64,000 bases of DNA from the NCBI GenBank assembly GCA_026388095.1, contig JAPLKL010000008.1, forward strand, positions 1-64,000, read 5' to 3'. Shown here piece by piece: positions 40,882 through 49,466 of the stretch. Position 1 is the first letter of the stretch. Every line of letters starts with the position of its first letter. Below the pieces are notes generated by a model, which worked only from the letters and a program-made list of their open reading frames with translations, was not told where the DNA came from and ran no database searches. The DNA is from Elusimicrobiota bacterium. Lineage in GTDB: Bacteria > Elusimicrobiota > Elusimicrobia > UBA1565 > UBA9628. The position numbers and the translations under genes are program-made.

Positions 40882-41589
40882 GTGACCGACCGTAGTCCGA
40901 AGGGCTTGCGCCGTGATCGTGGACCCGCGCGCCATTACAGCCGTTCCGCGTGGGGCGTCCTGCTCCTGCTCGTCATGGCTCAATGGGCTGGCGACGGCGT
41001 CAGCCTGCCGGTGGCAGCCGAGTGGTCGGCCCCGAGGCTCGGCGGGCTGGCCGGGGAGACCTACTTGGATGCCGTCCGGGACCACTCCGCGCGTCCGGCG
41101 CAGCTCTTGAGGGCGGGCCAGACGCGCTCCGTGACCCGGCAGGCCCCGCCTCCGGCCCCCCGCCTCGCATACCTGAGCCTCACCGGCGACCAGCGCAGGA
41201 CTTTCATCGAGACCGGCGGCGGCCAATCGCCCGCGCCGCCGCAGGGCTCGCCGCCCCCGCCGGCTCCGCCACCGGCTCCGCCACCGGCTCCGCCACCCGG
41301 GACGGACTTCAACAGGGGCGAGCTGAAGCACGCCCAAGCGCTGAGCGACTTGACTCACGTCGACTTCGAGGAGGTCATGGCCTTGAGGGAGAGCGGGCTG
41401 GGCTGGGGCCAAGTGGCCCATACCCTGGGAGTCTCCTTGGGCGCCGCGATGCGGTCGGGCGCGGGCATGAGCGCGGGCAGGACCGGCGGGCAAGGGCCAG
41501 CCGGCGCGAGCGGGGCGAGCGCGGCGCATGGGGCTTTCAACGGGAATCCCCCAAAGCTGCCGCCAGGACGCGGCCGCAAAGGGCATTGA
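40882..41589 (+). CDS. Single-pass membrane protein with proline-rich linker, unknown
   Basis: A 235-residue protein. I choose GTG 40882 because GAGGG lies 7 bases before it; a TTG at 40813 would add 23 residues without a signal. One transmembrane helix (WGVLLLLVMAQWAGDGV) is followed by an extracytoplasmic part with a Pro/Ala tandem repeat (PPAPPPAPPPAPPPG) coded by 12-base DNA repeats around 41270. A short C-terminal helix motif follows, HVDFEEVMALRESGLGWGQV, and then a Gly/Ala tail. The family is unknown. The next gene, a beta-barrel, starts 10 bases downstream. Confidence 0.6.
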   Translation: MTDRSPKGLRRDRGPARHYSRSAWGVLLLLVMAQWAGDGVSLPVAAEWSAPRLGGLAGETYLDAVRDHSARPAQLLRAGQTRSVTRQAPPPAPRLAYLSLTGDQRRTFIETGGGQSPAPPQGSPPPPAPPPAPPPAPPPGTDFNRGELKHAQALSDLTHVDFEEVMALRESGLGWGQVAHTLGVSLGAAMRSGAGMSAGRTGGQGPAGASGASAAHGAFNGNPPKLPPGRGRKGH

Positions 41590-41599
41590 AGAGGGCCTG

Positions 41600-42349
41600 G
41601 TGACTTTCCCACGCCTGAGCCGCATGCGCTCCCTCGGGGCGGCCCTGACGCTTCTGTTCGCGCTCGCAGCCCGGGCGGCCGCGACGCTCTACTCGGGCGA
41701 AACGGGCTATCAATACACGGCCGGCAGCAAGGGCTATTGGAGCCACGAGCTCTCGGGCCAGGCCGAGCTGCGCGTCGCGGGGGGCTGGTATCCGTTCGGA
41801 CGCCTCTCGGTCTTCACGGATTCAATCTACCGCGGCGTCCTCGCGCCGGGCGCTGGGGTCGAGAAAGGCTTCCCGGGCGTGGGCCGGGCCCGCGCCGGCT
41901 ACACTTACTCCGCGGGGGCGCAGCGCGACGGCGGGCCCCACGGCACGTCCCACGCGGTAGAAGCGGGCTTCTTCCGGGCCTGGCGGCGCGACCTCGCGAC
42001 GGACTTCTCGTACCGCTGGATCAGCGGGGACCTGTTCACCGGGAACGACGCGGCGGTCAGCCCGGTCACCGGGGCCACGAGCGTGACCCCGAAGCACCTG
42101 GTCCTGCACCAGCCCGCCGTCGCGGCGGTCTGGACCACGCCTTGGGGTCCCCACCCGCCCAGGCTCACCGGAGCGCTGGCCCCGTTCCTGGGCGACCAGG
42201 CGCCAGTCTACACCGAGTCGCTCGACGTGGCAGTTCCCTTGGTCAAGGGCCTCTGGATCCACGCCGCCCTCACCCTCGCGCAAGGCAGCGACGCCCCCCG
42301 CCGCTACGTCTCGGCCGGGCTCACCTACGAGTTCGCGGGCCGCCGGTGA
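41600..42349 (+). CDS. Outer-membrane beta-barrel protein, unknown
   Basis: About 249 residues. GTG 41600 after AGAGGG gives a basic n-region and signal peptide (MRSLGAALTLLFALAARAAA); ATG 41624 is the alternative. The mature protein shows alternating beta strands (YQYTAGSKGYWSHELSGQ, VSAGLTYEFAG) ending in an aromatic-Glu-Phe pattern, typical of a porin-like outer-membrane barrel of 10-12 strands. No specific family is seen. It follows the gene at 40882 by 10 bases and converges with the hydrogenase protease gene, overlapping its end by 29 bases. Confidence 0.7.
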   Translation: MTFPRLSRMRSLGAALTLLFALAARAAATLYSGETGYQYTAGSKGYWSHELSGQAELRVAGGWYPFGRLSVFTDSIYRGVLAPGAGVEKGFPGVGRARAGYTYSAGAQRDGGPHGTSHAVEAGFFRAWRRDLATDFSYRWISGDLFTGNDAAVSPVTGATSVTPKHLVLHQPAVAAVWTTPWGPHPPRLTGALAPFLGDQAPVYTESLDVAVPLVKGLWIHAALTLAQGSDAPRRYVSAGLTYEFAGRR

Positions 42350-42773
42350 GCATGGCCGCGGGCTGAGCGTGCCCCCACTCGGCCAGGACCCGCCTGGCCT
42401 CGGAGACCAGCGCCGGAAGGGCCTGCGCCGCCCCGGGCGTCAAAGACTCGCGGAATACGGTCGGGTCCTCGACTTCCATGGCCAGCACGCGCATGTCCTT
42501 CGGGAAATGCATGCCCACCCGCTCCGCCAGCTGGATCAGCTCGGGCAGGCCGGAGAAATGCGGCGAAGGCGAGACGATGTCCTTGAAGTCCTTGCGCCCC
42601 CACGACAAGACCGTGCCCGGACGGCACTTGCCCGTGGCGATGGCGTCGAGGATGAGGGCCCGGTCGTAGCCTTCCAGGTGGTCGAGCAGGGCCAGGCCGG
42701 CCTCGCCCGTCTCCACGACGTCTACGCCCTCGAAGGGCTCCGAACGGAGGCTGCGCGCCGCGTGGAAGCCCAC
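42321..42773 (-). CDS. [NiFe]-hydrogenase maturation protease (HyaD/HycI family)
   Basis: A 150-residue protein from the GTG at 42773. The family aspartate near DALILDAIATGK and the segment GLPELIQLAERVGM are present. The conserved N-terminus, however, lies upstream in the same frame: residues TVVLALGNDILGDDAVGFH are coded up to about 42830 with the typical GN(D/P).L.GDDGVG nickel-binding pattern. No ATG, GTG or TTG precedes that part, only GTT at 42831-42833, 7 bases after AAGGAG. So either a rare start is used or the 5' end is damaged. It cuts the C-terminal tail of the large subunit just upstream. Confidence 0.85.
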   Translation of the reverse strand: MGFHAARSLRSEPFEGVDVVETGEAGLALLDHLEGYDRALILDAIATGKCRPGTVLSWGRKDFKDIVSPSPHFSGLPELIQLAERVGMHFPKDMRVLAMEVEDPTVFRESLTPGAAQALPALVSEARRVLAEWGHAQPAAMLTGGPRTRR

Positions 42774-42828
42774 GGCGTCGTCGCCCAGGATGTCGTTGCC
42801 CAGGGCCAGGACGACGGTCCTGGAGGTC

Positions 42829-44352
42829 TTAACGGCGGATCTCCTTGATGACTCCGCCCTTGAGGTCCCTCAAGGTGACGATCAAGGGCATCTCGCCCGG
42901 CAAGGTGTGCGTGGCGCAGCCGAAGCACGGGTCGTAGGCCCGGAAGGCCATCTCCACCTGGTTGAGCAGCCCGTCGGACACGTTGCCGCCCTTGATGAGC
43001 CCCTTGGCCGCCTTGTCCACGCTCATGGCGATGCGCGCGGAATTGCCGATGGTGGCCACGATGAGGTTGGTCTTGCGCATGAGGCCCCGCTCGTCGGTCT
43101 CGTAGTGGTGGATCAGCGTGCCGCGCGGAGCTTCCACGACCCCGACCCCGATCTTCGGGGTCTTGGTGGGCAAGGTGCGGAAGTCCTTGGAGGTGATCTG
43201 CGGGTCGTTGACCAGAGCGACGATGGTCTCCGCGGCCTGGATCATCTCGATGACGCGCGCGTAGTGGTTGGCCAAGGTGTGGTGGACCGGCTTGCCGCCC
43301 AGCACCTTGAAGTACTCCTCGTAGGCCTTCTGCGCCTCGGGGGTGGCCATGCCGTCGGCGGCGTTGAGGCGCGCCATGGGCGCCACGGCGTAGACTCCGG
43401 AGCGCCCCCCCTCCGTGAAGCCCTTCCAGCCCACGTTCTTGAGGAACGGGAACTTGATGTAGGTCCAGGGCTCCACATGCTCGTTGATGTGCTGCAGGTA
43501 ATCCCGGATTGGGAACTTGGCGTACTCCTTGCCCTCCGGGGTGACGACCCGGACGTCCCCGTCGTAGAAGTTCACCTTGTTGTCCTTGTCCACCAGGCCC
43601 ATGTAGTAGGTCTTGTGGGTGAAGGCGTCCGAGGTGATGAGCTTCACGTAGGCCTCGTTCTTGAGCACGATGTCCTTGAACACCTGCAAGGTGAACTTGG
43701 CGAACTCCAGGCCCTCGGCCGCGATCTGCTTGAACTCCGCGATCTGGTCCGGGGAGATGCCCTTGGCCACGCCGCCGGGAAGGCCCAGCACCGGGTGGAT
43801 GACCTTGCCGCCCGCGTAATTGATGATCCCGCGCAGGCGCCGGCGCATGGAGATGACCTTCTTGCCCACGTCCAGGCCCACCTTGCCGATCACGCCGATG
43901 ACGTTGCGCAGCTCCTTGGGAGCGTCGGGACCTACGATGAAGTCCGGCCCGCCCAGGATGTACACGTGCAAAGCGTGGTCTTCCAGCATGAAGGTGTTGT
44001 AGACCAGCTCGCGGATCTTGCGGCCGACCGGGTGGCACTCGACCTGGTAGAGGTCGTCGAGGGCCTTGGTCGCGGCCATGTGGTGCGCCGTGGGGCAGAC
44101 CCCGCAGATGCGCGAGGTGATCTGGGGCATGTCCTCCGAGGGCCGGCCCAGGCTGAACACCTCGAAGCCGCGCAGCTCAGGGATCTGCAGGTAGGCGTGG
44201 TCCACGTCGCCCTTGTCGTTTAGGAAGATGTCGATCTTGCCGTGCCCCTCGAGGCGGGTGATGGGGTCGATGGCGACGTGCCGCTGCTTCATATACTGCT
44301 GGTTGGCCGCCTTCTGGGTCTTGTCGTAGATCTCTTGAACTTTCTTGTCCAT
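42829..44352 (-). CDS. mvhA: F420-non-reducing [NiFe]-hydrogenase large subunit (group 3c)
   Basis: A 507-residue catalytic subunit. The four Cys that hold the Ni-Fe centre are in RICGVCPTAH (C83, C86) and DPCFGCATH (C476, C479). The 25 residues after His482 form the tail removed by the maturation protease, whose gene is next. Other blocks are typical (DPITRLEGHGK, EAPRGTLIHHY). It oxidises H2 and passes electrons to MvhG. The operon hdrC-hdrB-hdrA-mvhD-mvhG-mvhA-protease has gaps of 10 bases or less. The MvhAGD-HdrABC complex couples H2 oxidation to ferredoxin reduction by flavin-based bifurcation. Confidence 0.95.
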   Translation of the reverse strand: MDKKVQEIYDKTQKAANQQYMKQRHVAIDPITRLEGHGKIDIFLNDKGDVDHAYLQIPELRGFEVFSLGRPSEDMPQITSRICGVCPTAHHMAATKALDDLYQVECHPVGRKIRELVYNTFMLEDHALHVYILGGPDFIVGPDAPKELRNVIGVIGKVGLDVGKKVISMRRRLRGIINYAGGKVIHPVLGLPGGVAKGISPDQIAEFKQIAAEGLEFAKFTLQVFKDIVLKNEAYVKLITSDAFTHKTYYMGLVDKDNKVNFYDGDVRVVTPEGKEYAKFPIRDYLQHINEHVEPWTYIKFPFLKNVGWKGFTEGGRSGVYAVAPMARLNAADGMATPEAQKAYEEYFKVLGGKPVHHTLANHYARVIEMIQAAETIVALVNDPQITSKDFRTLPTKTPKIGVGVVEAPRGTLIHHYETDERGLMRKTNLIVATIGNSARIAMSVDKAAKGLIKGGNVSDGLLNQVEMAFRAYDPCFGCATHTLPGEMPLIVTLRDLKGGVIKEIRR

Positions 44353-44362
44353 TCTATCGCTC

Positions 44363-45328
44363 CTAGTTCAGTTTGCGGCGCAGGATGCACTTGGAAAGCC
44401 CGTAGCGGTAGAAGGTCCCGATGGGGTCCGGTATTCCGTCGAGGACCGCATCGATGTCCTTCTCTTCCTTGGGCGCGATGTTGGAGAAGACCGAAGAGAT
44501 GAACTTGGCCCCCTGGTCGCGCACCCGCGAGGACGGCCCGAAGCAGCCGGTGCAGGGCATGTTGCCCTCCGGGCAGCGGGCCTCGCAGCCCGCGCGCGTG
44601 GCCGGGCCCATGCAGACCAGGCCCTGCGCGAGCAGGCACTTCTCCGGGTCGATGTGCACCTGGTGCGGCCGCTTGAACTCGGCCAGGGCCAGGTCGGCCG
44701 GCTTGGAATCCTTGCGCTTGCACTCCTCGCAGAGGGAGTTGTCGGGCGAGAGCACGGTCCCCTTGGGCGGCAGCTTGCCGGCGAGGATGGCGCCGACCGC
44801 GGCGCTGATGAGCTTGGGGGTGGGCGGGCAGCCGGGCAGGTAGTAATCCACCTCGATGACCTCGTCCAGGGACCTCACCATGTTGCGGAACTCGGGCAAA
44901 GTCACGGTGCGGCCCTGGTCCACGGTCTCCAGCTGGGGCCGGGTCTTGGACGGGTTGTCCACCCCGGGACAGTCCTCATACACATACTTGAGGATCTCCT
45001 CCTTCTTGAACTGGTTGGCCAGAGCCGGGATGCCGCCCGAGTTGGCGCAGGCTCCGAAGGAGACCACCATCTGCGCCTTGCGGCGCAGCATGCGGACCCA
45101 CTCCTCCTGCTCGGAGGTGCGGATGGCGCCGTTGATGAAGGCCACGGCGATGGACTTGTCCGGCCGGGCTTCCACGTCCGCCTTCTTAAAGTCCATGGCC
45201 ACGGGCCAAAGGACGATGTCCACGGCTTCCACGACCTTGAGGATGTCCTCGGCCAGGTCCACCACGGCCTCTTCGCAGCCGCCGCAGGACGCGCACCAGT
45301 AGAAAGCGACTTTGGGTTTATCGGGCAT
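44363..45328 (-). CDS. mvhG: F420-non-reducing hydrogenase small subunit
   Basis: A 321-residue electron-transfer subunit. The proximal cluster ligands are WCASCGGCEE (C12-C18), the GACANSGG segment and LPGCPPTP. Further Cys-rich stretches (NSLCEECKRKDS, EKCLLAQGLVCMGPATRAGCEARC in pieces, MPCTGCFGP) can bind two more [4Fe-4S] clusters, as known for MvhG. It carries electrons from MvhA to MvhD. It overlaps the end of mvhD by 11 bases and precedes mvhA by 10 bases. No signal peptide or Tat motif is present, in agreement with a cytoplasmic complex. Confidence 0.95.
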   Translation of the reverse strand: MPDKPKVAFYWCASCGGCEEAVVDLAEDILKVVEAVDIVLWPVAMDFKKADVEARPDKSIAVAFINGAIRTSEQEEWVRMLRRKAQMVVSFGACANSGGIPALANQFKKEEILKYVYEDCPGVDNPSKTRPQLETVDQGRTVTLPEFRNMVRSLDEVIEVDYYLPGCPPTPKLISAAVGAILAGKLPPKGTVLSPDNSLCEECKRKDSKPADLALAEFKRPHQVHIDPEKCLLAQGLVCMGPATRAGCEARCPEGNMPCTGCFGPSSRVRDQGAKFISSVFSNIAPKEEKDIDAVLDGIPDPIGTFYRYGLSKCILRRKLN

Positions 45329-45848
45329 GGGCCACCTCCGGCGCGCTCTCAGAGCCGACGCGCGCCTCCAATTCTTCGATCTCCTTGTCCCACTCCGCGA
45401 ACTTGCCGGGCAGGTCCAGCGGGCCCAGGGCCCGGACCTTGGCGGTCATGTCGTTGACCGTGGTCCTGACCTTGTCGCCCTCAGCGCCGGAGATCCACTC
45501 CAGGCGGAAGCGGCCGTCCTTGATGCCCATGTCCCGGAGCATGCGCTCGAGCATGCGCATGCGGCGCAGGGTCTTGTAGTTGCCCTCCGCGTAGTGGCAG
45601 TCGCCGGGGTGGCAGCCGCCCAAAAGCACCCCGTCGGCGCCCTTGGCGAAGGCCTCCAGAACGAACTGCGGGTCCACGCGGCCGGAGCACATCACCCGGA
45701 TGACGCGCACGTTGGGGGCGTACTTGAGGCGCGAGACGCCGGCCAGGTCCGCCGCGGTGTAGGTGCACCAGTTGCAGAAGAAGGCCACGATGCGGGGTTC
45801 GAACTGCCCCGGCTGGGCCGGTGCGGCAGGCTCAACATGCTTGCTCAT
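45318..45848 (-). CDS. mvhD: MvhD, iron-sulfur linker between hydrogenase and HdrA
   Basis: A 176-residue protein with the MvhD/FlpD domain: FFCNWCTYTAADLAG, VRVMCSGRVDPQFVLEAF and GCHPGDCHYAEGN supply the conserved Cys set that binds a [2Fe-2S] cluster. The tail (about 130-176) is acidic and helical. I start at ATG 45848, overlapping the hdrA stop by four bases; the much longer upstream frame is the shadow of hdrA. It passes electrons from MvhG to the bifurcating flavin of HdrA. In some bacteria MvhD is fused to HdrA; here it is separate. Confidence 0.95.
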   Translation of the reverse strand: MSKHVEPAAPAQPGQFEPRIVAFFCNWCTYTAADLAGVSRLKYAPNVRVIRVMCSGRVDPQFVLEAFAKGADGVLLGGCHPGDCHYAEGNYKTLRRMRMLERMLRDMGIKDGRFRLEWISGAEGDKVRTTVNDMTAKVRALGPLDLPGKFAEWDKEIEELEARVGSESAPEVAHAR

Positions 45849-47854
45849 TTCGCCAATACCCCCTCGATCTCGCTGAAGATCTCGTCGTCCTCGAACAGGT
45901 TCTGCCGGATGGAGCCGGACGGGCAGGCCGCGGCGCAGACCCCGCAGCCCTTGCAGAGCACCTCGTTGATCTCGGCCTTCTTCTTCTCTTCGTTGAAGGT
46001 GATCGCGGTGTAGGGGCAGAGCGGCACGCAGGTCTTGCAGCCGCTGCACTCCTCCTCCACCACGTGCGAGGTGTTGGGCTCGAGCTCCACGTGGCCCGCG
46101 TCGATGAGGACCAAAGCCTCCGCGGCCGCCGCGCCCGCCTGGGCCACGGTATCCGGGATGTCCTTGGGCGCCTGGCAGGCGCCCGCGATGAACACGCCGT
46201 CCGTGAAGGTGTTGACCGGAGCCAGCTTGGGATGGCGCTCCTGGAAGAAGCCCTCGCTGCCGCAGCCGATGTTGAAGATGCGGCGCACCGCCTGGGCGTC
46301 GGGCTGGGGCTCCAGGCCCGTGGCAAGGACCACCATGTCCACCGGCACGCGGCGCACAAAGCCGGCCAAGGTATCTTCCACCCTGAGGACCAGCCTGCCC
46401 TCCTCCTCCGGCGTCATGGCCCAGTCCGTGACCTCGGCCACTCGTCCGCGGATGAAGTGCACACCCTCGGAGAGGAGCTTGTCGTAGAACTCCTCGTAGG
46501 CCTTGCCGGGCGCGCGCATGTCGATGTAGAAGTTGTACACCTCGGCGCCGGAGTGCTCCTTGATGAGGTGCGCGAGCTTGAGCGAGTACATGCAGCACAC
46601 GCGCGAGCACCATTTGTTGGTCTTCTCGTCGCGGGAGCCCACGCAGTGGATGATGCCCACGGCCTTGGGATGCTTGCCGTCTCGCCCCACCACCTCGCCG
46701 GAGGTCGGCCCGGAGGCGTTGACCAGCCGCTCGATCTCCAAAGCCGTGTACACGCCCGGGTACTTGCCGTAGCCGTACTGCGGCGCCTTCTTGGAGTCGA
46801 AGGTCTTGAAGCCCGTGGCCAGCACGATGGCGCCGACCTTGAGCTCCTTCATCTCCTCCTTCTGGGCGAAGTCGATGGCGTCGCGGTCGCAGGCCGCGGC
46901 GCAGGTCTTCTTGCACTTGCCGGTCTTGAACTGGATGCAGGTCTCCGGGTCGATCATCACGACCTTGGGGGTGGCCTGCGGGAAGTCGATGTACACGGGC
47001 TTGCGCTTGCCCAGGCCCTGGTTGAACTTGTCCGCGAACTTCGGTTCTTTGAAGACGCAGGCCTCGATGCACTCCATGCAGCCCACGCAGAGGTCTTCCT
47101 TGACGTAGCGCGGCTTGCGCTTGACCGTGACCTTGTAGTTGCCCACGTAGCCTTCCACTTTGGCCACCTCGGAGTAGGTCCAGAGGGTGATGTTCGGATG
47201 CGATTTGACCGCGGACATCTTGGGCGTGAGGATGCAGGCCGCGCAGTCCAAGGTCGGGAAGGTCTTGTCGAAGGCGGCCATGTGGCCGCCGATGGTGGAC
47301 TCGCGCTCCACCAGGGTCACCTTCTTGCCCGCGTTGGCCAAGGTCAGGGCCGCGTGGATGCCCGCGATGCCGCCGCCCACGACCAGCACGTTGGGGTCCA
47401 CCGGGACCTGCTTCTTCTCCAAGGACTGGTGGAAGCGCACCCGGTAGATGGCGGCGCGGGCCAGGTCCTTGGCTTTCTGCGTCGCGGCCTTCTTGTCCTC
47501 GTGCACCCAAGCGGCGTGCTCGCGGATGTTGACCATCTGGAAGTAGAAGCTGTTAAGCCCCCCTTTGGCCGCCGCTTTCCGGAAGGTCTCCTCGTGCAGG
47601 TTGGGCGAGCAGGCCGCCACCACCAGGCGCTCGAGCTTGTGCTCGCGGATGTCCGCCGCGATCATCTCCTGGCCCGGGTCCGAGCACATGTACTTGTAGT
47701 CGCGCGAGACGGCCACGCCGGGCAGGCCCGCCGCGTACTTGGCCACCTCGGCCACGTCGATGACGCCCGCGATGTTGGACCCGCAGTGGCAGATGTAGAA
47801 GCCGATGCGCGGCAGCCCGTTGCTGTGCGGCTTGTTCCCGTTGTTGTCGGCCAT
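45845..47854 (-). CDS. hdrA: HdrA-like electron-bifurcating subunit
   Basis: A 669-residue iron-sulfur flavoprotein. The N-terminal domain has FYICHCGSNIAGVIDV and the Cys-rich VVAACSPN. The FAD-binding motif is VLVVGGGIAGIHAALTLA, followed by TLDCAACILTPKM. Ferredoxin-like clusters are CVGCMECIEACV in the middle and two at the C-terminus, CSGCKTCVPLCP and CKGCGVCAAACP. It splits electron pairs from H2 between ferredoxin and the HdrBC disulfide/other acceptor. All regions are complete. As the host is not a methanogen, the high-potential acceptor is unknown. It lies 3 bases after hdrB. Confidence 0.95.
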   Translation of the reverse strand: MADNNGNKPHSNGLPRIGFYICHCGSNIAGVIDVAEVAKYAAGLPGVAVSRDYKYMCSDPGQEMIAADIREHKLERLVVAACSPNLHEETFRKAAAKGGLNSFYFQMVNIREHAAWVHEDKKAATQKAKDLARAAIYRVRFHQSLEKKQVPVDPNVLVVGGGIAGIHAALTLANAGKKVTLVERESTIGGHMAAFDKTFPTLDCAACILTPKMSAVKSHPNITLWTYSEVAKVEGYVGNYKVTVKRKPRYVKEDLCVGCMECIEACVFKEPKFADKFNQGLGKRKPVYIDFPQATPKVVMIDPETCIQFKTGKCKKTCAAACDRDAIDFAQKEEMKELKVGAIVLATGFKTFDSKKAPQYGYGKYPGVYTALEIERLVNASGPTSGEVVGRDGKHPKAVGIIHCVGSRDEKTNKWCSRVCCMYSLKLAHLIKEHSGAEVYNFYIDMRAPGKAYEEFYDKLLSEGVHFIRGRVAEVTDWAMTPEEEGRLVLRVEDTLAGFVRRVPVDMVVLATGLEPQPDAQAVRRIFNIGCGSEGFFQERHPKLAPVNTFTDGVFIAGACQAPKDIPDTVAQAGAAAAEALVLIDAGHVELEPNTSHVVEEECSGCKTCVPLCPYTAITFNEEKKKAEINEVLCKGCGVCAAACPSGSIRQNLFEDDEIFSEIEGVLAK

Positions 47855-47857
47855 GGC

Positions 47858-48718
47858 TTACCTCCCGGCTAGTACGGCGTCGGCGGAGATGATGCTGCGC
47901 TTGAGGCCCAGCTCGTCGGCGCTCAGGCCCAGCGCCAGGCCGAGGATCTGGGTGAAATACACGACGGGCATGTCCACCGCCTCGAACTTGCGGGCGATCT
48001 GGTCCTGATAGCCGTCGAGATTGAACTGGCAGAGCGGGCAGACCGTGACGATGGCCTCGGCCCCGCGCTTCTTGGCTTCCTTGATGATGATGTAGGCCAG
48101 GCGCAGGCCGACCTCGGGCACGGTGCCCGTGAGGCTGCCGCCGCAGCAACGGGTCTTGAGGGGATAGGTCACGCACTCCGCGCCCGCGGCCTTGATGAGC
48201 CTGTCCATGAAGACCGGCTCGTGCTGGTCGTCGAAGCTCGCGAAGGGCCGCACGATCTGGCAGCCGTAGTAGGGCGCGAACTTGTGGCCCTTGAGCGGGC
48301 TCTTGATCCGCTTGGCGATGGCGTCCAAGCCCACGTCGTTGATCAGCACGTCGAGGGGATGGCGGACCTTGACCTTGCCGTGGTATTCCAAGCCGGCGGC
48401 GGCCAGGGCCTTGTCCACCTTGGCCCGGATCTGCGGATGGTCCTCGAGGCTCTTCTGGGCCTTGTTGAGGCCCAGGTAGCAGGCGCTGCAGGGCGCGATG
48501 ACGTCGAGCTCCTCGCGCTCCGCGATGGCCAGGTTGCGGCCGGCCAACGCGTAGGACTTGGCCTCGTCGACGGACATGTAGGCCGTGGCGCCGCAGCAGT
48601 TCCAGTCCTCGATCTCCTTGAGCTCGACGCCCAGGGCCTTGAACACGGCCAGGAGGGATTCCTCGTAGGCCTTGCCGGTCCCCTTGAGGGAACAGCCGGG
48701 GAAATAGAGATATTTCAT
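47858..48718 (-). CDS. hdrB: HdrB-like subunit with two CCG domains
   Basis: A 286-residue protein. Both CCG (Cys-rich, DUF224) motifs are complete: FPGCSLKGT ... DWNCCGATAY ... PCSACYLG, and YYGCQIVRP ... TRCCGGSLTG ... VCPLCQFN. In HdrB these bind the two non-cubane [4Fe-4S] clusters that reduce the heterodisulfide. The intact ligand set argues for a true disulfide-reducing or related activity instead of a mere structural relic. I start at ATG 48718, which overlaps the hdrC stop by four bases. The substrate in this bacterium is unknown. Confidence 0.95.
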   Translation of the reverse strand: MKYLYFPGCSLKGTGKAYEESLLAVFKALGVELKEIEDWNCCGATAYMSVDEAKSYALAGRNLAIAEREELDVIAPCSACYLGLNKAQKSLEDHPQIRAKVDKALAAAGLEYHGKVKVRHPLDVLINDVGLDAIAKRIKSPLKGHKFAPYYGCQIVRPFASFDDQHEPVFMDRLIKAAGAECVTYPLKTRCCGGSLTGTVPEVGLRLAYIIIKEAKKRGAEAIVTVCPLCQFNLDGYQDQIARKFEAVDMPVVYFTQILGLALGLSADELGLKRSIISADAVLAGR

Positions 48719-49317
48719 CTGGCGACCTCCTTCTTTTCCTGCTTGTCTTGGGCGTCGAGGCTGTCGAGGATCTTGCGCAACTCTTCCTTGCGCTGGATGT
48801 GCTCGGGCAAAAAGGACATGCGGCCCGTGCGCATGAGGTTCAAGCCCAGGCCGGTCATGCTCAGGAACTTGAACCAGTTGGTGCGCAGGAACAGGTCGAT
48901 GACCAGCAAGGTCTCGTTGACGCGGCCCCACATGAAGATCATGCGGCCGAACTCCTTGGCCAGGACCGGGATGGGGAAGCGCGAGGGATAGACGCCCTCC
49001 TGGATGGCCCGGCGCTTCAGCGCGTACATGATGTCCGTGACCTGGATCTGCTTGGGGCATTCCACCCGGCAGGCGTAGCAGCTGGCGCACAGCCAGATGG
49101 TGAAGGAGCTCAGGACCTCCTTCTTGAAGCCCTCGCGAGCCAGATTGATGAGCCTACGCGGGGTGTAGTCCATGTACAAGGACAGGGGGCAGGTGGCGCT
49201 GCAGACCCCGCACTGGATGCAGTGGCGCAGGTTCTCGCCGCCGGTCTGGCTGGTCGCCCAGCGGGCGAAGTCGGCGTCGCGATCCGCCTCGTACTTCATC
49301 GTCTGAGTCATGGCCAT
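48715..49317 (-). CDS. hdrC: HdrC-like iron-sulfur subunit
   Basis: A 200-residue ferredoxin-type subunit, first gene of the operon. Two [4Fe-4S] sites are visible: CIQCGVCSATCP (33-44) and CASCYACRVECP (about 77-88). The C-terminal part contains amphipathic helices (FGRMIFMWGRVNETLLVIDL) but no clear membrane span. It relays electrons from HdrA to HdrB. The upstream gap to pckA contains a good promoter (-35 TTGCAA, -10 TATACT) and the 19-bp dyad that also occurs next to the LysR gene. Confidence 0.93.
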   Translation of the reverse strand: MAMTQTMKYEADRDADFARWATSQTGGENLRHCIQCGVCSATCPLSLYMDYTPRRLINLAREGFKKEVLSSFTIWLCASCYACRVECPKQIQVTDIMYALKRRAIQEGVYPSRFPIPVLAKEFGRMIFMWGRVNETLLVIDLFLRTNWFKFLSMTGLGLNLMRTGRMSFLPEHIQRKEELRKILDSLDAQDKQEKKEVAR

Positions 49318-49385
49318 CTCACGTCCTCCTGGCGCGCGGGCGCGCGCGGCATGACGAACGTCAGCTTCTGAATCTGACCTACATC

Positions 49386-49415
49386 AGTATAAGATTATGG
49401 GAGGCCCGGTTGCAA
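49386..49415 (-). promoter_or_regulatory. Promoter of the hdr-mvh operon
   Basis: On the minus strand, -35 TTGCAA (49410-49415) and -10 TATACT (49386-49391) are 18 bases apart. The -10 lies about 70 bases upstream of the hdrC start, leaving a leader of about 60 bases. Confidence 0.65.
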
Positions 49416-49422
49416 TGACCTA

Positions 49423-49441
49423 CTATTAACAAAATTAATAG
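49423..49441. promoter_or_regulatory. LysR-type dyad upstream of hdrC
   Basis: CTATTAACAAAATTAATAG is a 7-bp-arm palindrome placed 7 bases upstream of the -35 box of the hdr-mvh promoter, a normal position for an activator site. It has the T-N11-A core of LysR sites and shares the pattern CTATTA-N7-TAATAG, same spacing, with the dyad at 52369-52387. Confidence 0.65.
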
Positions 49442-49466
49442 GTATGGCGTAAGGATGCGGCGGGCC

